Source: Streptomyces sp. NBC_01775 (lineage in GTDB: Bacteria; Actinomycetota; Actinomycetes; Streptomycetales; Streptomycetaceae). Taken from it: 64,000 nucleotides of DNA. A model generated the notes under the pieces. It did no database searches. It was given only the letters and a program-made list of their open reading frames with translations, and was not told the DNA's origin. Where the stretch lies: the NCBI RefSeq assembly GCF_035917675.1, contig NZ_CP109104.1, positions 6,758,001 to 6,822,000 on the forward strand, in the 5' to 3' direction. Shown here in pieces: positions 30,842 through 39,501 of this stretch (positions within the stretch are counted from its first letter, which is position 1; each line of letters begins with the position of its first letter). The position numbers were made by a program, and so were the translations under genes.

Positions 30842-32854
30842 TCAGCGCAGGGGCGCGACCCGGCTCCCATCCTCCCGCTCGCCCGACAGTTCAGCGCGCG
30901 CGCCGGGCCCGGCGGGCACCGCCAGGGTGCCGCTCCCCACGGCGGCGGAGCCACCGGCGCCGGGCCGCAACCCCGTGCCGCGCACCCGCACCCGGGACAC
31001 CTCGTAGCTGCTCGCGGCGAGCACGTACCAGTGCCCCTCGCTCGACTTCCACAGCACCCCCGTCACCACCGCCCGCCCGCGCGGCCCGCACGCCGGGGTG
31101 TTCTCGGCGCGCGATGCCGCGGCCCCCGGCCTGCCGGGGGAGCGCGCGGGGGCCTGGAACTGCGCTATCGCCCTGGCCCCCGTACCCCGCCACGTGCCCG
31201 CCCTGGTGCACACCCAGGCAGCCTCGCCGTCGCCCTCCGGCAGCCGCTGGCGCGCGAACTCCCAGGAGTTGACGGACTTCACGCCGCCGGCCAGCACGGC
31301 CGGGAAGTGACACGCCGTACGGGCCAGCCGGGTGCGCGCCGCCTCGCTCGTGGCGGGCCCGCGCTTCTTGCCGTCCGTCAGCCGGGCCGGGGGCAGCTCG
31401 CCCAGATCCGTGTAGAGCTCGACCTCCGGCGCGATCTCCTCGCTCCCGGTCAGCGCCACCCCCGGCCAGCTCTCGCAGCGGCGCGGGTTGGTCACCGGGG
31501 TGCGCATGCGCGCGGTGACCCCGTCCCGGTCCCTGGCCAGTTCGCGGCTCCCCTTGTCCGCCGGGTCCAGCAGATCCACCACGGCCGCCGTCCGCACCCA
31601 CGGCGCCGTCAGATAGCGCACCTCGCCCTCGGTGCGCGAGATGACCAGCGCCCCGGAGGAGGTCGCTCCGGCACCCGCCGTGCGGGCCAGATCCAGCGCG
31701 ACGCCCACCTCCTCCGTCTCCCCCCGGTCCAGCGGCTCCGCGTACCGGGCGACCCGCAGCCCGTCGTGCAGCAGCACCACCGCCATGCCCTCCAGCCGCC
31801 CCGCGTACAGCAGTTGGGGCGGCCCCGCCGGCGGCCCCGCGGGGGTGCCGCGCACCGCGGAGACCCGTACGTCACCGGCGGGGTGCGCCCAGGTGGCCAG
31901 CGCCCGCTCCAGCAGGGCCTCGTCACGGCGCAGCGGACCGCGCGCCGGCCACGCGGAGAAGTCCGCACGCGAGGCACGCCGCCACGCGCCGGGCCGCACC
32001 CGCGTCAGCGCGCCCGGATCGAGGGCGCGCTGCGCCTCGGCGTTGCGCGCGTACGGCGGCCTCGCCGCGCTGTCGGGGCCCCACGAGTCACCGGGCGCGC
32101 CCAGCAGCCCCAGGCACGCCAGCACCGCGAACCCGGCGGCGAGCGCCGCGCGCTTGTGCTGGCGGCGGCGCAGCAGATCGGTCGGCCGGGCGTGGAGGGC
32201 GCACGCGTCGAACTCCCCCGACTCCAGCAGCGAGCCGTCCTTGCTGCCCGCCGGTGTCTCGAGGGCGTTCGCCTCCGCGAGCGCCCCCTCCGGATCCGGC
32301 ACCCGCAGCTCCCGCAGCAGCCGCCGTATGTCCGGCTCCGCCAGGCCCTCCAGCCCGCGCAGCACGTACGCGGCCCGGCCCGCGGCCGACACCCTGGACA
32401 GCGCGTGGTCCAGGGTGAGTTCGTCGGCACCGGCGACGCGGGGGAACAGCCGCAGTCCCAGCACCCACGGCAGCAACCCGGGCAGCAGCGGCAGCGCGCG
32501 CAGCCGGCAGGGGCCCAGCCTGCGCGGGCGCTGGGCCGCCAGCGCGGCGCGCAGCACGCACAGCCGCAGCCACACATAGGCCGGATCCGGCCTGACCCAG
32601 CCGGGGACTCCCGTACGGGGTCCGGGGATCGGCAGCTGCGAGGTCGAGACGCGCCCGTGGGGCAGCGCCCGCTGGGTCAGCGCGTGCGCCGCCAGCACCC
32701 GCCGGTGCCGGCCGAGCCTCGGGGGCAGGACGAGATAGGCGAGGCGCACGAGTCTCGCGTAGTGCTCGACGAGCGCGGCCTCGGCCTGCTCGACGTCCAC
32801 CGCGCTGGACGGTGTCCACGAAGCCGCCGCTGAAGTCACTTCCCGGGCAGTCAC
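30842..32854 (-). CDS. Large membrane-anchored protein with sigma-like N-terminal region
   Basis: 670 residues, not assigned to a named family. Residues ~20-190 resemble an actinobacterial ECF-sigma-like module: EALVEHYARLVRLAYLVLPP recalls region 2, and LSRVSAAGRAAYVLRGLEGL with AEPDIRRLL recalls region 4. A single membrane segment follows at ~240-257 (AALAAGFAVLACLGLLG). The remaining ~400 residues should lie outside the cell and contain paired cysteines (PRRCESWPG, ARTACHFPA, AAWVCTRAG, NTPACGPRG). This looks like a cytoplasmic regulatory module joined to an extracytoplasmic sensor, but a direct DNA-binding role is conjecture. It overlaps no neighbour. Confidence 0.75.
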   Translation of the reverse strand: MTAREVTSAAASWTPSSAVDVEQAEAALVEHYARLVRLAYLVLPPRLGRHRRVLAAHALTQRALPHGRVSTSQLPIPGPRTGVPGWVRPDPAYVWLRLCVLRAALAAQRPRRLGPCRLRALPLLPGLLPWVLGLRLFPRVAGADELTLDHALSRVSAAGRAAYVLRGLEGLAEPDIRRLLRELRVPDPEGALAEANALETPAGSKDGSLLESGEFDACALHARPTDLLRRRQHKRAALAAGFAVLACLGLLGAPGDSWGPDSAARPPYARNAEAQRALDPGALTRVRPGAWRRASRADFSAWPARGPLRRDEALLERALATWAHPAGDVRVSAVRGTPAGPPAGPPQLLYAGRLEGMAVVLLHDGLRVARYAEPLDRGETEEVGVALDLARTAGAGATSSGALVISRTEGEVRYLTAPWVRTAAVVDLLDPADKGSRELARDRDGVTARMRTPVTNPRRCESWPGVALTGSEEIAPEVELYTDLGELPPARLTDGKKRGPATSEAARTRLARTACHFPAVLAGGVKSVNSWEFARQRLPEGDGEAAWVCTRAGTWRGTGARAIAQFQAPARSPGRPGAAASRAENTPACGPRGRAVVTGVLWKSSEGHWYVLAASSYEVSRVRVRGTGLRPGAGGSAAVGSGTLAVPAGPGARAELSGEREDGSRVAPLR

Positions 32855-32916
32855 ATTGGTCTGAACGACCCATTGTTCCTACGGTCACCACGACCGCTGC
32901 CGTGCGCCCCGCCCGC

Positions 32917-32976
32917 CGGCCTCAGCCCGAGCGCCCGTGGGCCTCAGCCCGAGCGCCCGCCGGCCTCAGCCCGAGC
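32917..32976. repeat. 22-bp tandem repeat, three copies, at the kinase stop codon
   Basis: GGCCTCAGCCCGAGCG(CCCG) starts at 32917, 32939 and 32961. The third copy contains the TCA that is the stop codon of the minus-strand kinase gene (32966-32968) and encodes its last residues. The other two copies lie in the downstream gap. Confidence 0.85.
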
Positions 32977-34120
32977 GGTCGGAGGGGACCACCTCGGAGG
33001 GACCCAACGGGACAGCCGGGACCTCCAGAGTGACCATGGTGGGGCCGCCCTCCGGGCTGTTGAGCGCGAGGACGCCGTCGAACTGCGCGAGCCGCCGCTG
33101 CACCCCCTGCATGCCGGTGCCCTTCTCCAGGGAGGCCCCGCCCTTGCCGTCGTCGGTGACCGTCACCCGGATCATCGGGCCGGACGAGGTCTCCGCGTAC
33201 AGCACGTCGAGCCACACCCGGGAGGCCGCCGCGTGCTTGGCGGCGTTGGTGAGGATCTCGCTGACGGCGAAGTAGACGGCGGATTCCACCGGTTCCTCGA
33301 AGCGCCCCGCCAGCTCGATGTCCTCCGCCACCGGCATCTGCATCCGCAGCGCCAGCGCCCGCAGCGCGTCGGGCAGGCCCCGCTCGGCCAGCACCGGCGG
33401 ATGGATACCGCGCACCAGGTCGCGCAGCTCGGTCAGTGCCTCCGCCGAGTTCTCCCTGGCCTGCGCGATCATCTGCTTCGCGCGGACCGGATCCCGCTCC
33501 ACCAGCGCCTCGATGGTGCCCAGGCTCATGCCCATCGCGACCAGCCGCGCCTGGGCGCCGTCGTGCAGATCCCGCTCGATACGGCGCAGTTCGGCGGCCG
33601 AGGAGTCCACCGCGTCGTGCCGTGTCTCATACAGCTGCTCGACCCGCCGGGCCAGCAGCATCTCGCGGGTGGGCTCCAGCATCGCCTTGGTGAGCCGGTG
33701 GTTGAGCGGGAGCATGGGCGGCAGCAGCGCGGTGGTGAAACCGGCCGTCATATCGGCGGGCAGCCACGCCATGTCCCGCCAGGTCGCCGGGTCCTTCAGC
33801 AGCAGCGTGCACCGCTCGACCTGGCCGACGATGCCCTTGCGCAGGTCGAGCGGGAAGGGTCGGTACGGCTCGGGCACCCCCAGCCCGCCCCACCTGTCGA
33901 CCAGCTTCCGCCTGCGGTTCGCGTAGGCGCGCACCCCGCCCTGGGCGAGCGGGGTGGTGACCACGCCGACCCCCACGGGGATCAGCACGATCGAGACGAC
34001 CGACAGCACGAACAGCATGATCGACAGGGGGAGGGAGACCAGCGCGAGCGCCGGGCCCCGCACGAGGGCGAGCATCAGCTCGTGTGTCTGCACCGCCGCA
34101 CGCGGTCTGTCCTCTGCCAC
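32966..34120 (-). CDS. Sensor histidine kinase (HisKA_3)
   Basis: 384 residues. Two hydrophobic segments near residues 20-60 and a weaker one near 125-140 precede a HisKA_3 domain (AAELRRIERDLHDGAQARLV, phospho-His in DLHDGAQ) and an HATPase_c (SEILTNAAKHAAASRVWLDV, TDDGKGGASLEKGTGMQGVQ). It is strongly similar along its whole length to the kinase at 50899. The probable regulator is at 37398, separated by the GH89 gene; all three are on the minus strand with gaps of about 50-60 bp and may share a transcript. Confidence 0.92.
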   Translation of the reverse strand: MAEDRPRAAVQTHELMLALVRGPALALVSLPLSIMLFVLSVVSIVLIPVGVGVVTTPLAQGGVRAYANRRRKLVDRWGGLGVPEPYRPFPLDLRKGIVGQVERCTLLLKDPATWRDMAWLPADMTAGFTTALLPPMLPLNHRLTKAMLEPTREMLLARRVEQLYETRHDAVDSSAAELRRIERDLHDGAQARLVAMGMSLGTIEALVERDPVRAKQMIAQARENSAEALTELRDLVRGIHPPVLAERGLPDALRALALRMQMPVAEDIELAGRFEEPVESAVYFAVSEILTNAAKHAAASRVWLDVLYAETSSGPMIRVTVTDDGKGGASLEKGTGMQGVQRRLAQFDGVLALNSPEGGPTMVTLEVPAVPLGPSEVVPSDRSG

Positions 34121-34167
34121 GATCCTCTGCCTTCTGCCCTGAACTTCTCGCCGGGAGCCAGGGCCGC

Positions 34168-37100
34168 CTAGTGCGTCACCCAGCCGTCGAACTCCACCGT
34201 CGCACGTGCGCCGCTGCCCCCGTTTGTCGCCGTCATGAACAACCCGGCGTCCAGCTTGGCTGACGCGCCCGGGACGGCGACGGTTGCGACAGTACGCCAG
34301 GTCTTGCCGTTGTCGGTCGACAGTTCGCCTTTGAAAGAGCCGCCCGAGCGGGAGAGCCGCAGCAGGACGGGTGCCTTGACGCCGGTCACGCGCCGGTAGG
34401 TGTCCAGGGTGCCGTTGCTGTCCGTGTCGTAGGACAGCACCACCCCGTTGCCCGGGGTCACGGCCAGGTTGAGGAAGCCGCCGGACTTGGCGTCCGCCAG
34501 GTCGTCGCGGGCGATGATGCCCGCGCGGGCCCAGGGACCCGAGTCCTCCTGCGAGACGACCTTCACCGTCACCGAGGCGCCCTCACCCAGCACACCGGGC
34601 CGCCAGACGGCACCGAACTCCGCTGTCGCCTTCCACAGGTCGGCCCCCGCCCCGTTGATCGCGTACCGCCCGTCCACCTGCCCGAACACGGCCGCGTTGG
34701 TGGTCACCGTACGCACCCCCGGGGGCAGTGGCCCGGCCAGGAAGAGCCGGCCGCCGCGCCCGGTGGTCACCCGCTCCTGCCCCTCGGGCCCGTACTGCAC
34801 CTTCACGTCGTACGACAGCGGCTGCAAGGGGTCGGTCAGCGGCCGGTCGGGCGTGGTCACCCGCCAGCGCACCCGCGCCTCGCCACCAGGGCCGACGCCC
34901 GGCAGCGAGGTCGGGTCCTGCGGCTGGGCGCCGTCCAGGCCGCTCAGCGAGAGGTCGACGGCGCCGGTCGCGCGCAGCCCGTTCTCGTTGCGGAAGGTGG
35001 CGGTCAGCGTGCTGTCGCCGCCCGGCTCGACGGCCTGCGGTTCGGCGGTGACGGTCAGCGAGCCCTGGTACGGCGCCTTCGCGAGCACCTCGTGCACCCG
35101 CGAGGCGATGCCGTACGCGTCGCCGACGGGCCGCATCGGATAGTCCTTGGCCTCCCGCGTCCAGGGATCCTCGACCGCGTACCAGTCGAACTTCTTCAGG
35201 TCGCGGCCTTGTTCCAGCGCGTCCTGCGCGTCGTCGAGGAACGCCTTCCACTGCGGCAGGTGGAAGTCGCCGAGCAGGCCCTGCCAGTCGCGGTTGGCGT
35301 AGTTGGCCAGATGGCCCCCGTCGGCCGTCGGCCGGTCGGCCCAGGTGGTGACCAGTACCCGCGCCGTGCGCTCCAGCTTCGCGCGCTCGTCGGCGGAGGA
35401 GGCCGAGCGCCTGGCCGCGTCCAGCCAGGGCCCCAGCAGGAACGCCCGGTGCCCGCCGGACATCTGCTCGCTCAGCTCCATCAGCTTCAGCCACAGCGCG
35501 GCCAGCCGCTTGAAGGTCGCCGTCTCGCCCTGCTGATAGGCCGACTGGAGCTGCGGGATGAGCATCCAGGAGCGATTGGCCAGAACCTGCCGCCCGGTGT
35601 CGGTGAGGTCGTAGCGGTACGCGTCGTTGCCGCGCAGCTTCTCGGCGACGCCCAGCAGCCCGGCGAAGGCGGCGTCGAAGCCCGGCATGTCGAAGGCCGG
35701 GGTGTGGGTGGCGTAGTAGGTGCCCGAGCGGGCGGTCAGCGCGGGACGGGAGACGAAGACGCTGTCGTGCGGGCGCCCGTCCGTGCTGCTGATGCGGTAC
35801 GCCGTATCGCGCAGTGCCGCCATCGCCTCGCGGGCCCTGGCGTCCTCGCCGCCGTAGCGTGCCCGCGCGTACCCGGCGAACCACTTCTCGCGGTCCACGG
35901 CCTCCTCGCACCAGGCCAGCTCGCTGAACAGCTCGGCCGCCGCCGGGTCGCGGTGGGTGGCCTCCGGCATGTAGCAGGTGCCGGCCAGCTTGCTCCCCGG
36001 CTTGTCCCGCCAGGTGGTGAAGCGGTCCGCCCACATATGGGTCTTGGCGCCGATCGTGGTGCGCCCGCCGAAGTTGGGGATCGTGCCGAACGCGTACGGC
36101 ACCCCGCCCCAGTCCTGCTCCCGGTCGGTGACCCGCTCCAGGTCCGAGAGGCCGTCGACGATGAGCATGCGCTGCTTGTCCGCGAGCGCGTCCAGCAGCT
36201 CTTTGCGCGGGTTCTCCTGCCAGCCGAGAATCACCCAGGTGGCGCCCGGCCGCGCCGTCTGAAGCGCCTTCTCCACCGCGCGCGCCGCGTCCGGCACCGG
36301 CACGTCGCCCGGGTCGCCGCCCTCGTGGAGCAGGTCCATCTTGAAGTGGGCGGCCTCGCCGAACAGTTTCCGCTGGTGCGTGTAGAACGCGGCGGCCACC
36401 TTACGGAAGACCGCCGTACGCGGATCCAGCCACGGCGGACGCGCCAGCCCGTTCCAGGTGCCCTGGGGGATGGTGCGCCCGCCCGGGTTGCGCTCGGTGA
36501 AGTCGGCGGGGACGGTGCCGAAGTAGCCCGGCAGCACCGGGCGCATTCCCAGCTCCCGCATCCGCGCCACGATCCGCTGCCCCAGCTCGGTGCGCTTCTT
36601 CAGCAGCGCCGCGCTGACGGGCCCGCCGTAGCGGTCCATGTTCTGCAACAGCCACCAGGGCTGATGGGTCGGCGCCGGGATCCAGGCGCGGGCCTCGGCC
36701 TCGCTGTACCCGAAGCCCTGGAGCAGCCGGTGGTAGACGGCCTCCTGGCCCGCGGTGACCAGCACCTCGTTGCAGCCGTGCAGTGCGAGGACGTCGAGGA
36801 AGCGCTCCCAGTGGGCCCAGTCGGCGTAGGGCGCCGTGTAGCCGTCGTGGGTGTCGTTGAGCGCGAAGCGGTGCGCCACGGTGGCGCGCTGCGCGTGCGG
36901 TGACCTCGGCGCCGGGAGGGTCTCGGGCAGCTCCAGCTGGGTGCCCGACCAGGAGATATGCGCGTCACAGCTGTACTTCAGGTACCAGTGCACGCCCGTC
37001 AGCAGCGCCACCGGACCCGTACCGGCCACATGGACCTGGCCCGCGCCCCCGGTGACCTTGAACCGCTCGGGGCCGCCGATGAGCTGGAGCGTGATCTGGC

Positions 37101-37335
37101 TGCTGTGCCGGGGCAGCAGCCGCCGCACCGCCTCGGCCGCCGGTCTGGTGGCGTCGGCCCCCGCTCTGCCGGTGCCCTCCGCGCGCGCTTCATCCGCTGC
37201 CATGGCTGGGATGTACCCCGTCCCCAGCGCGAGACCCGCGCCGAGCGCCCCCGTTGTGCCCAGTACGGCGCGCCTGTTGAAGGGGTGGGTCGTGTGTTTT
37301 CCGTGCGGCTCGTGCTTCTTGTGCGGCTCGTGCAT
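34168..37335 (-). CDS. Secreted alpha-N-acetylglucosaminidase (GH89)
   Basis: 1055 residues. A His/Lys-rich start leads into a Tat signal (NRRAVLGTTGALGAGLALGT). The GH89 (NAGLU) domains follow: N-terminal domain ~60-160, TIM barrel ~165-500 (HRFALNDTHDGYTAPYADWA, HEGGDPGDVP, VILGWQENPRKELLDAL, NFGGRTTIGAKTHMW) and the helical C-terminal domain to ~740. Beyond this come an NEW3-like beta domain (TVTAEPQAVEPGGDSTLTAT) and a C-terminal jelly-roll-like module of ~180 residues (TTNAAVFGQVDGRYAINGAG), probably carbohydrate binding. It would release GlcNAc from glycans outside the cell. It lies between a response regulator and a histidine kinase, suggesting control by them. Confidence 0.92.
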   Translation of the reverse strand: MHEPHKKHEPHGKHTTHPFNRRAVLGTTGALGAGLALGTGYIPAMAADEARAEGTGRAGADATRPAAEAVRRLLPRHSSQITLQLIGGPERFKVTGGAGQVHVAGTGPVALLTGVHWYLKYSCDAHISWSGTQLELPETLPAPRSPHAQRATVAHRFALNDTHDGYTAPYADWAHWERFLDVLALHGCNEVLVTAGQEAVYHRLLQGFGYSEAEARAWIPAPTHQPWWLLQNMDRYGGPVSAALLKKRTELGQRIVARMRELGMRPVLPGYFGTVPADFTERNPGGRTIPQGTWNGLARPPWLDPRTAVFRKVAAAFYTHQRKLFGEAAHFKMDLLHEGGDPGDVPVPDAARAVEKALQTARPGATWVILGWQENPRKELLDALADKQRMLIVDGLSDLERVTDREQDWGGVPYAFGTIPNFGGRTTIGAKTHMWADRFTTWRDKPGSKLAGTCYMPEATHRDPAAAELFSELAWCEEAVDREKWFAGYARARYGGEDARAREAMAALRDTAYRISSTDGRPHDSVFVSRPALTARSGTYYATHTPAFDMPGFDAAFAGLLGVAEKLRGNDAYRYDLTDTGRQVLANRSWMLIPQLQSAYQQGETATFKRLAALWLKLMELSEQMSGGHRAFLLGPWLDAARRSASSADERAKLERTARVLVTTWADRPTADGGHLANYANRDWQGLLGDFHLPQWKAFLDDAQDALEQGRDLKKFDWYAVEDPWTREAKDYPMRPVGDAYGIASRVHEVLAKAPYQGSLTVTAEPQAVEPGGDSTLTATFRNENGLRATGAVDLSLSGLDGAQPQDPTSLPGVGPGGEARVRWRVTTPDRPLTDPLQPLSYDVKVQYGPEGQERVTTGRGGRLFLAGPLPPGVRTVTTNAAVFGQVDGRYAINGAGADLWKATAEFGAVWRPGVLGEGASVTVKVVSQEDSGPWARAGIIARDDLADAKSGGFLNLAVTPGNGVVLSYDTDSNGTLDTYRRVTGVKAPVLLRLSRSGGSFKGELSTDNGKTWRTVATVAVPGASAKLDAGLFMTATNGGSGARATVEFDGWVTH

Positions 37336-37397
37336 AGGGTGCCTCCACTGCCGTAAGTGACCAAAGACACGTACGGGGAGGCACGCTAACGACTCGG

Positions 37398-38045
37398 TCA
37401 GCCTCGGTCGAGGTACGCGAGTACGGCGAGTACGCGTCGGTTGTCGTCGTCCGAGGGCGGCAGGTCGAGCTTTCCGAAGATGTTGGAGGTGTGCTTGGCG
37501 ACGGCCCGCTCGGTCACGAACAGCTGCGCCGCGATCGCCGCGTTCGACCGCCCCTGCGCCATCAGCTCCATGACCTCCTTCTCCCTGGAGGTCAGATTCC
37601 CCAGCGGCTTGTCCTGCGAGCGGCGCGTCAGCAACTGCTGGATGACCTGCGGATCCATGGCCGTACCGCCGTCGGACACGCGGCGCACCGCGTCGATGAA
37701 CTGGTCGGCGTCGAAGACCCGGTCCTTGAGGAGATAGCCCACGCCGCCCGTGCCGTCCGCGAGCAGCTCACGCGCGTACAGCTGCTCGACGTGCTGGGAG
37801 AGCACCAGCACCGGCAGCCCCGGCCGCTTGCGGCGCGCCTCCAGCGCGCACTGGAGCCCCTCGTCGCTGAACGACGGCGGCAGCCTGACGTCCACCACGG
37901 CGACGTCGGGCTGTAGTTCGGCCAGGGCCCGGCTCAGCTCGGGCCCGTTGTCGACCGCGGCGGCGATCTCGAAGTCGAACGCCTCCAGCATCCGCACCAG
38001 CCCGTCCCGAAGCAGGAAAAGGTCCTCGGCGATCACGACACGCAC
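37398..38045 (-). CDS. NarL/LuxR-family response regulator
   Basis: 215 residues from GTG 38045 with GGAG upstream. Receiver: VVIAEDLFLLRDGLVRMLEA, acceptor in VAVVDVRLPPSFSDEG, conserved lysine in GYLLKDRV. LuxR domain: LTSREKEVMELMAQGRSNAA, then ERAVAKHTSNIFGKLDLPPS. The DxRLPP(S/T)xxDEG signature is typical of regulators paired with HisKA_3 kinases of the kind at 32966. It precedes the GH89 gene by 62 bp. Confidence 0.93.
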   Translation of the reverse strand: MRVVIAEDLFLLRDGLVRMLEAFDFEIAAAVDNGPELSRALAELQPDVAVVDVRLPPSFSDEGLQCALEARRKRPGLPVLVLSQHVEQLYARELLADGTGGVGYLLKDRVFDADQFIDAVRRVSDGGTAMDPQVIQQLLTRRSQDKPLGNLTSREKEVMELMAQGRSNAAIAAQLFVTERAVAKHTSNIFGKLDLPPSDDDNRRVLAVLAYLDRG

Positions 38046-38146
38046 GGAAACTCCAAATTCGCAGCGGGCTGGGCCGTATGGCGGCAGGTCGCTAAGAATC
38101 TACCGCCCCCGCCCCATCCCCCGAACGAGAACGAGACCCTGCCGAC

Positions 38147-38220
38147 GGCGGCCCCTCTCTTCCCGCCGCAGCGGCGCCGCACCTCGGGGCGGCGGCCCTC
38201 TCTTCCCGCCGCAGCGGCGC
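38147..38220. repeat. Direct repeat of ~30 bp
   Basis: The sequence starting GGCGGCCC(C)TCTCTTCCC and ending GCCGCAGCGGCGC occurs at 38147-38177 and again at 38191-38220, differing by one base. The 323-bp gap 38046-38368 holds this repeat, GC-rich filler and no recognisable gene. The start of the response regulator transcript should also lie here. Confidence 0.7.
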
Positions 38221-38368
38221 TGAGCCACGACGCCACCGGTCCGGCGGTGCCAGGCTTCGGGGGTGGGGCCCCATTTCCCCGGGCGCGACGGCGCAAGCCC
38301 GCCGCATCGGCCCGGTGGTGCCGAGCAAGCTCCGTCGCATCCGTGGGCCCAGGCCCACAGCCCCCGGC

Positions 38369-38806
38369 TCACAGCCGGCGGGCGGCGACTGCCTGGCGGG
38401 TCTCCTCCTCGATCAGGTCGGCGTTGATCTGCCCCGCCGCCGTGGCGCCGCCCGACGCCGCCGCGCCGACCTGCGCCATCAGGTCGGTGGCGTTGCCGGC
38501 GACCCACACCCCGGGTACATCGGTGCGGCCCCCCGCGTCGGAGGGGATGTACTCGCCGGCCCCGGTGGGGTGCTCCACCGCGCGCAGCCCGAGCGCGGCC
38601 AGAAAGCCGCCGCGGGCCACCATCCGCGTCGCGACCGCCAGCGCGTCCCGCGGCACGACCGTGCCGTCGGTCAGCCGCACCCCCGCGAGGCGGTCCTCCG
38701 CGACCTCCAGGGACGCCACCTCGCCGCGCACCACACGGATGCCACGGGCGGCCAGCCGCTCCGCCTCCTCGCCCGCCGGCGGCGGCGCGGTGTGGACACC
38801 GACCAT
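38369..38806 (-). pseudogene. 5'-truncated NAD(P)/FAD-dependent oxidoreductase
   Basis: 145 residues from an internal ATG at 38806 match only the C-terminal ~45% of a thioredoxin-reductase-like flavoprotein: EEAERLAARGIRVVRGEVAS, RLAGVRLTDGTVVPRDAL and the C-terminal FAD motif TDVPGVWVAGNATDLMAQVG, ending GQINADLIEEE. The N-terminal GxGxxG FAD motif and the CxxC/NAD region (~180 residues) are absent, although only ~20 bp separate the relic from the operator of the divergent regulator. The coding bias and C-terminus are intact, so the deletion appears recent. The frame stays open upstream but into the regulator gene's antisense. Confidence 0.8.
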
Positions 38807-38825
38807 GCGCGCCCCCGCCGCGAAC

Positions 38826-38851
38826 GGCAAACTTACTTGCCGGACTGGCAA
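38826..38851. promoter_or_regulatory. Operator of the XRE-cupin regulator
   Basis: Three alternating half-sites: GGCAA (38826-38830), TTGCC (38837-38841) and GGCAA (38847-38851). They form two overlapping palindromes and a 21-bp direct repeat of GGCAAACT. They lie 11 bp before the regulator ATG and faced the lost start of the divergent oxidoreductase, so they probably served both. Confidence 0.65.
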
Positions 38852-38861
38852 ACTGGGTCGC

Positions 38862-39491
38862 ATGGACAACGACCACGACCTCGGACAAGCGCTCGACGCG
38901 GTCGGCCCCCGGCTGCGCGCGCTGCGCCAGCGGCGCGAGACCACGCTGGCCGAGCTGTCGGCGGCGACCGATATCTCGGTGAGCACCCTGTCCCGGCTGG
39001 AGTCCGGCACCCGCCGGCCGAATCTCGAACTTCTGCTCCCCCTGGCCAAGGCCCACGGCGTCACGCTCGACGAACTCGTCGACGCCCCGCCGACCGGAGA
39101 CCCGCGCATCCACCTGCGCCCGGTCACCTCCCACGGCATGACGATGCTGCCCCTGACCCGTCGCCCCGGCGGCATCCAGGCGTACAAGCTCGTGATCCAG
39201 CCCGGCGACCGCCCCAACGACCCCGACCCCCGAAGCCACGAGGGCTACGAATGGCTCTACGTCCTCAACGGGCGCCTGCGCCTCGTCCTGGGCGAGCACG
39301 ACCTGGTGCTCCCACCCGGTGAAGCGGCCGAGTTCGACACCCGCGTACCGCACTGGTTCGGACCCGCCGAGGGCCAACCGGTCGAGTTCCTCTGCCTGTT
39401 CGGCAGCCAGGGCGAACGCGCCCACCTCCGCGCCCGCCCAGAGCCCCGCGCCGACCCCGATCCCCGCGAGCAGGGCGAGCCCCGCGAGTAG
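38862..39491 (+). CDS. XRE-family regulator with cupin sensor domain
   Basis: 209 residues from the ATG at 38862. The N-terminal XRE helix-turn-helix is RLRALRQRRETTLAELSAAT with ISVSTLSRLESGTRRPN. From ~110 a cupin_2 barrel follows: SHEGYEWLYVLNGRLRLVLG, LVLPPGEAAEFDTRVPHWFG. No Shine-Dalgarno sequence is visible, so a leaderless transcript is possible. In related genomes, as I recall it, this regulator is divergent from an intact FAD-dependent oxidoreductase that it controls; here that target is truncated. The last residues are encoded by an 18-bp direct repeat that contains the stop codon. Confidence 0.92.
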   Translation: MDNDHDLGQALDAVGPRLRALRQRRETTLAELSAATDISVSTLSRLESGTRRPNLELLLPLAKAHGVTLDELVDAPPTGDPRIHLRPVTSHGMTMLPLTRRPGGIQAYKLVIQPGDRPNDPDPRSHEGYEWLYVLNGRLRLVLGEHDLVLPPGEAAEFDTRVPHWFGPAEGQPVEFLCLFGSQGERAHLRARPEPRADPDPREQGEPRE

Positions 39492-39497
39492 GGCGGA
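39462..39497 (+). repeat. 18-bp direct repeat creating the stop codon
   Basis: CCCCGCGAGCAGGGCGAG (39462-39479) is followed immediately by CCCCGCGAGTAGGGCGGA (39480-39497). A C-to-T change in the second copy turns the CAG (Gln) of the first copy into the TAG stop of the regulator. Confidence 0.85.
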
Positions 39498-39501
39498 TGC
39501 C

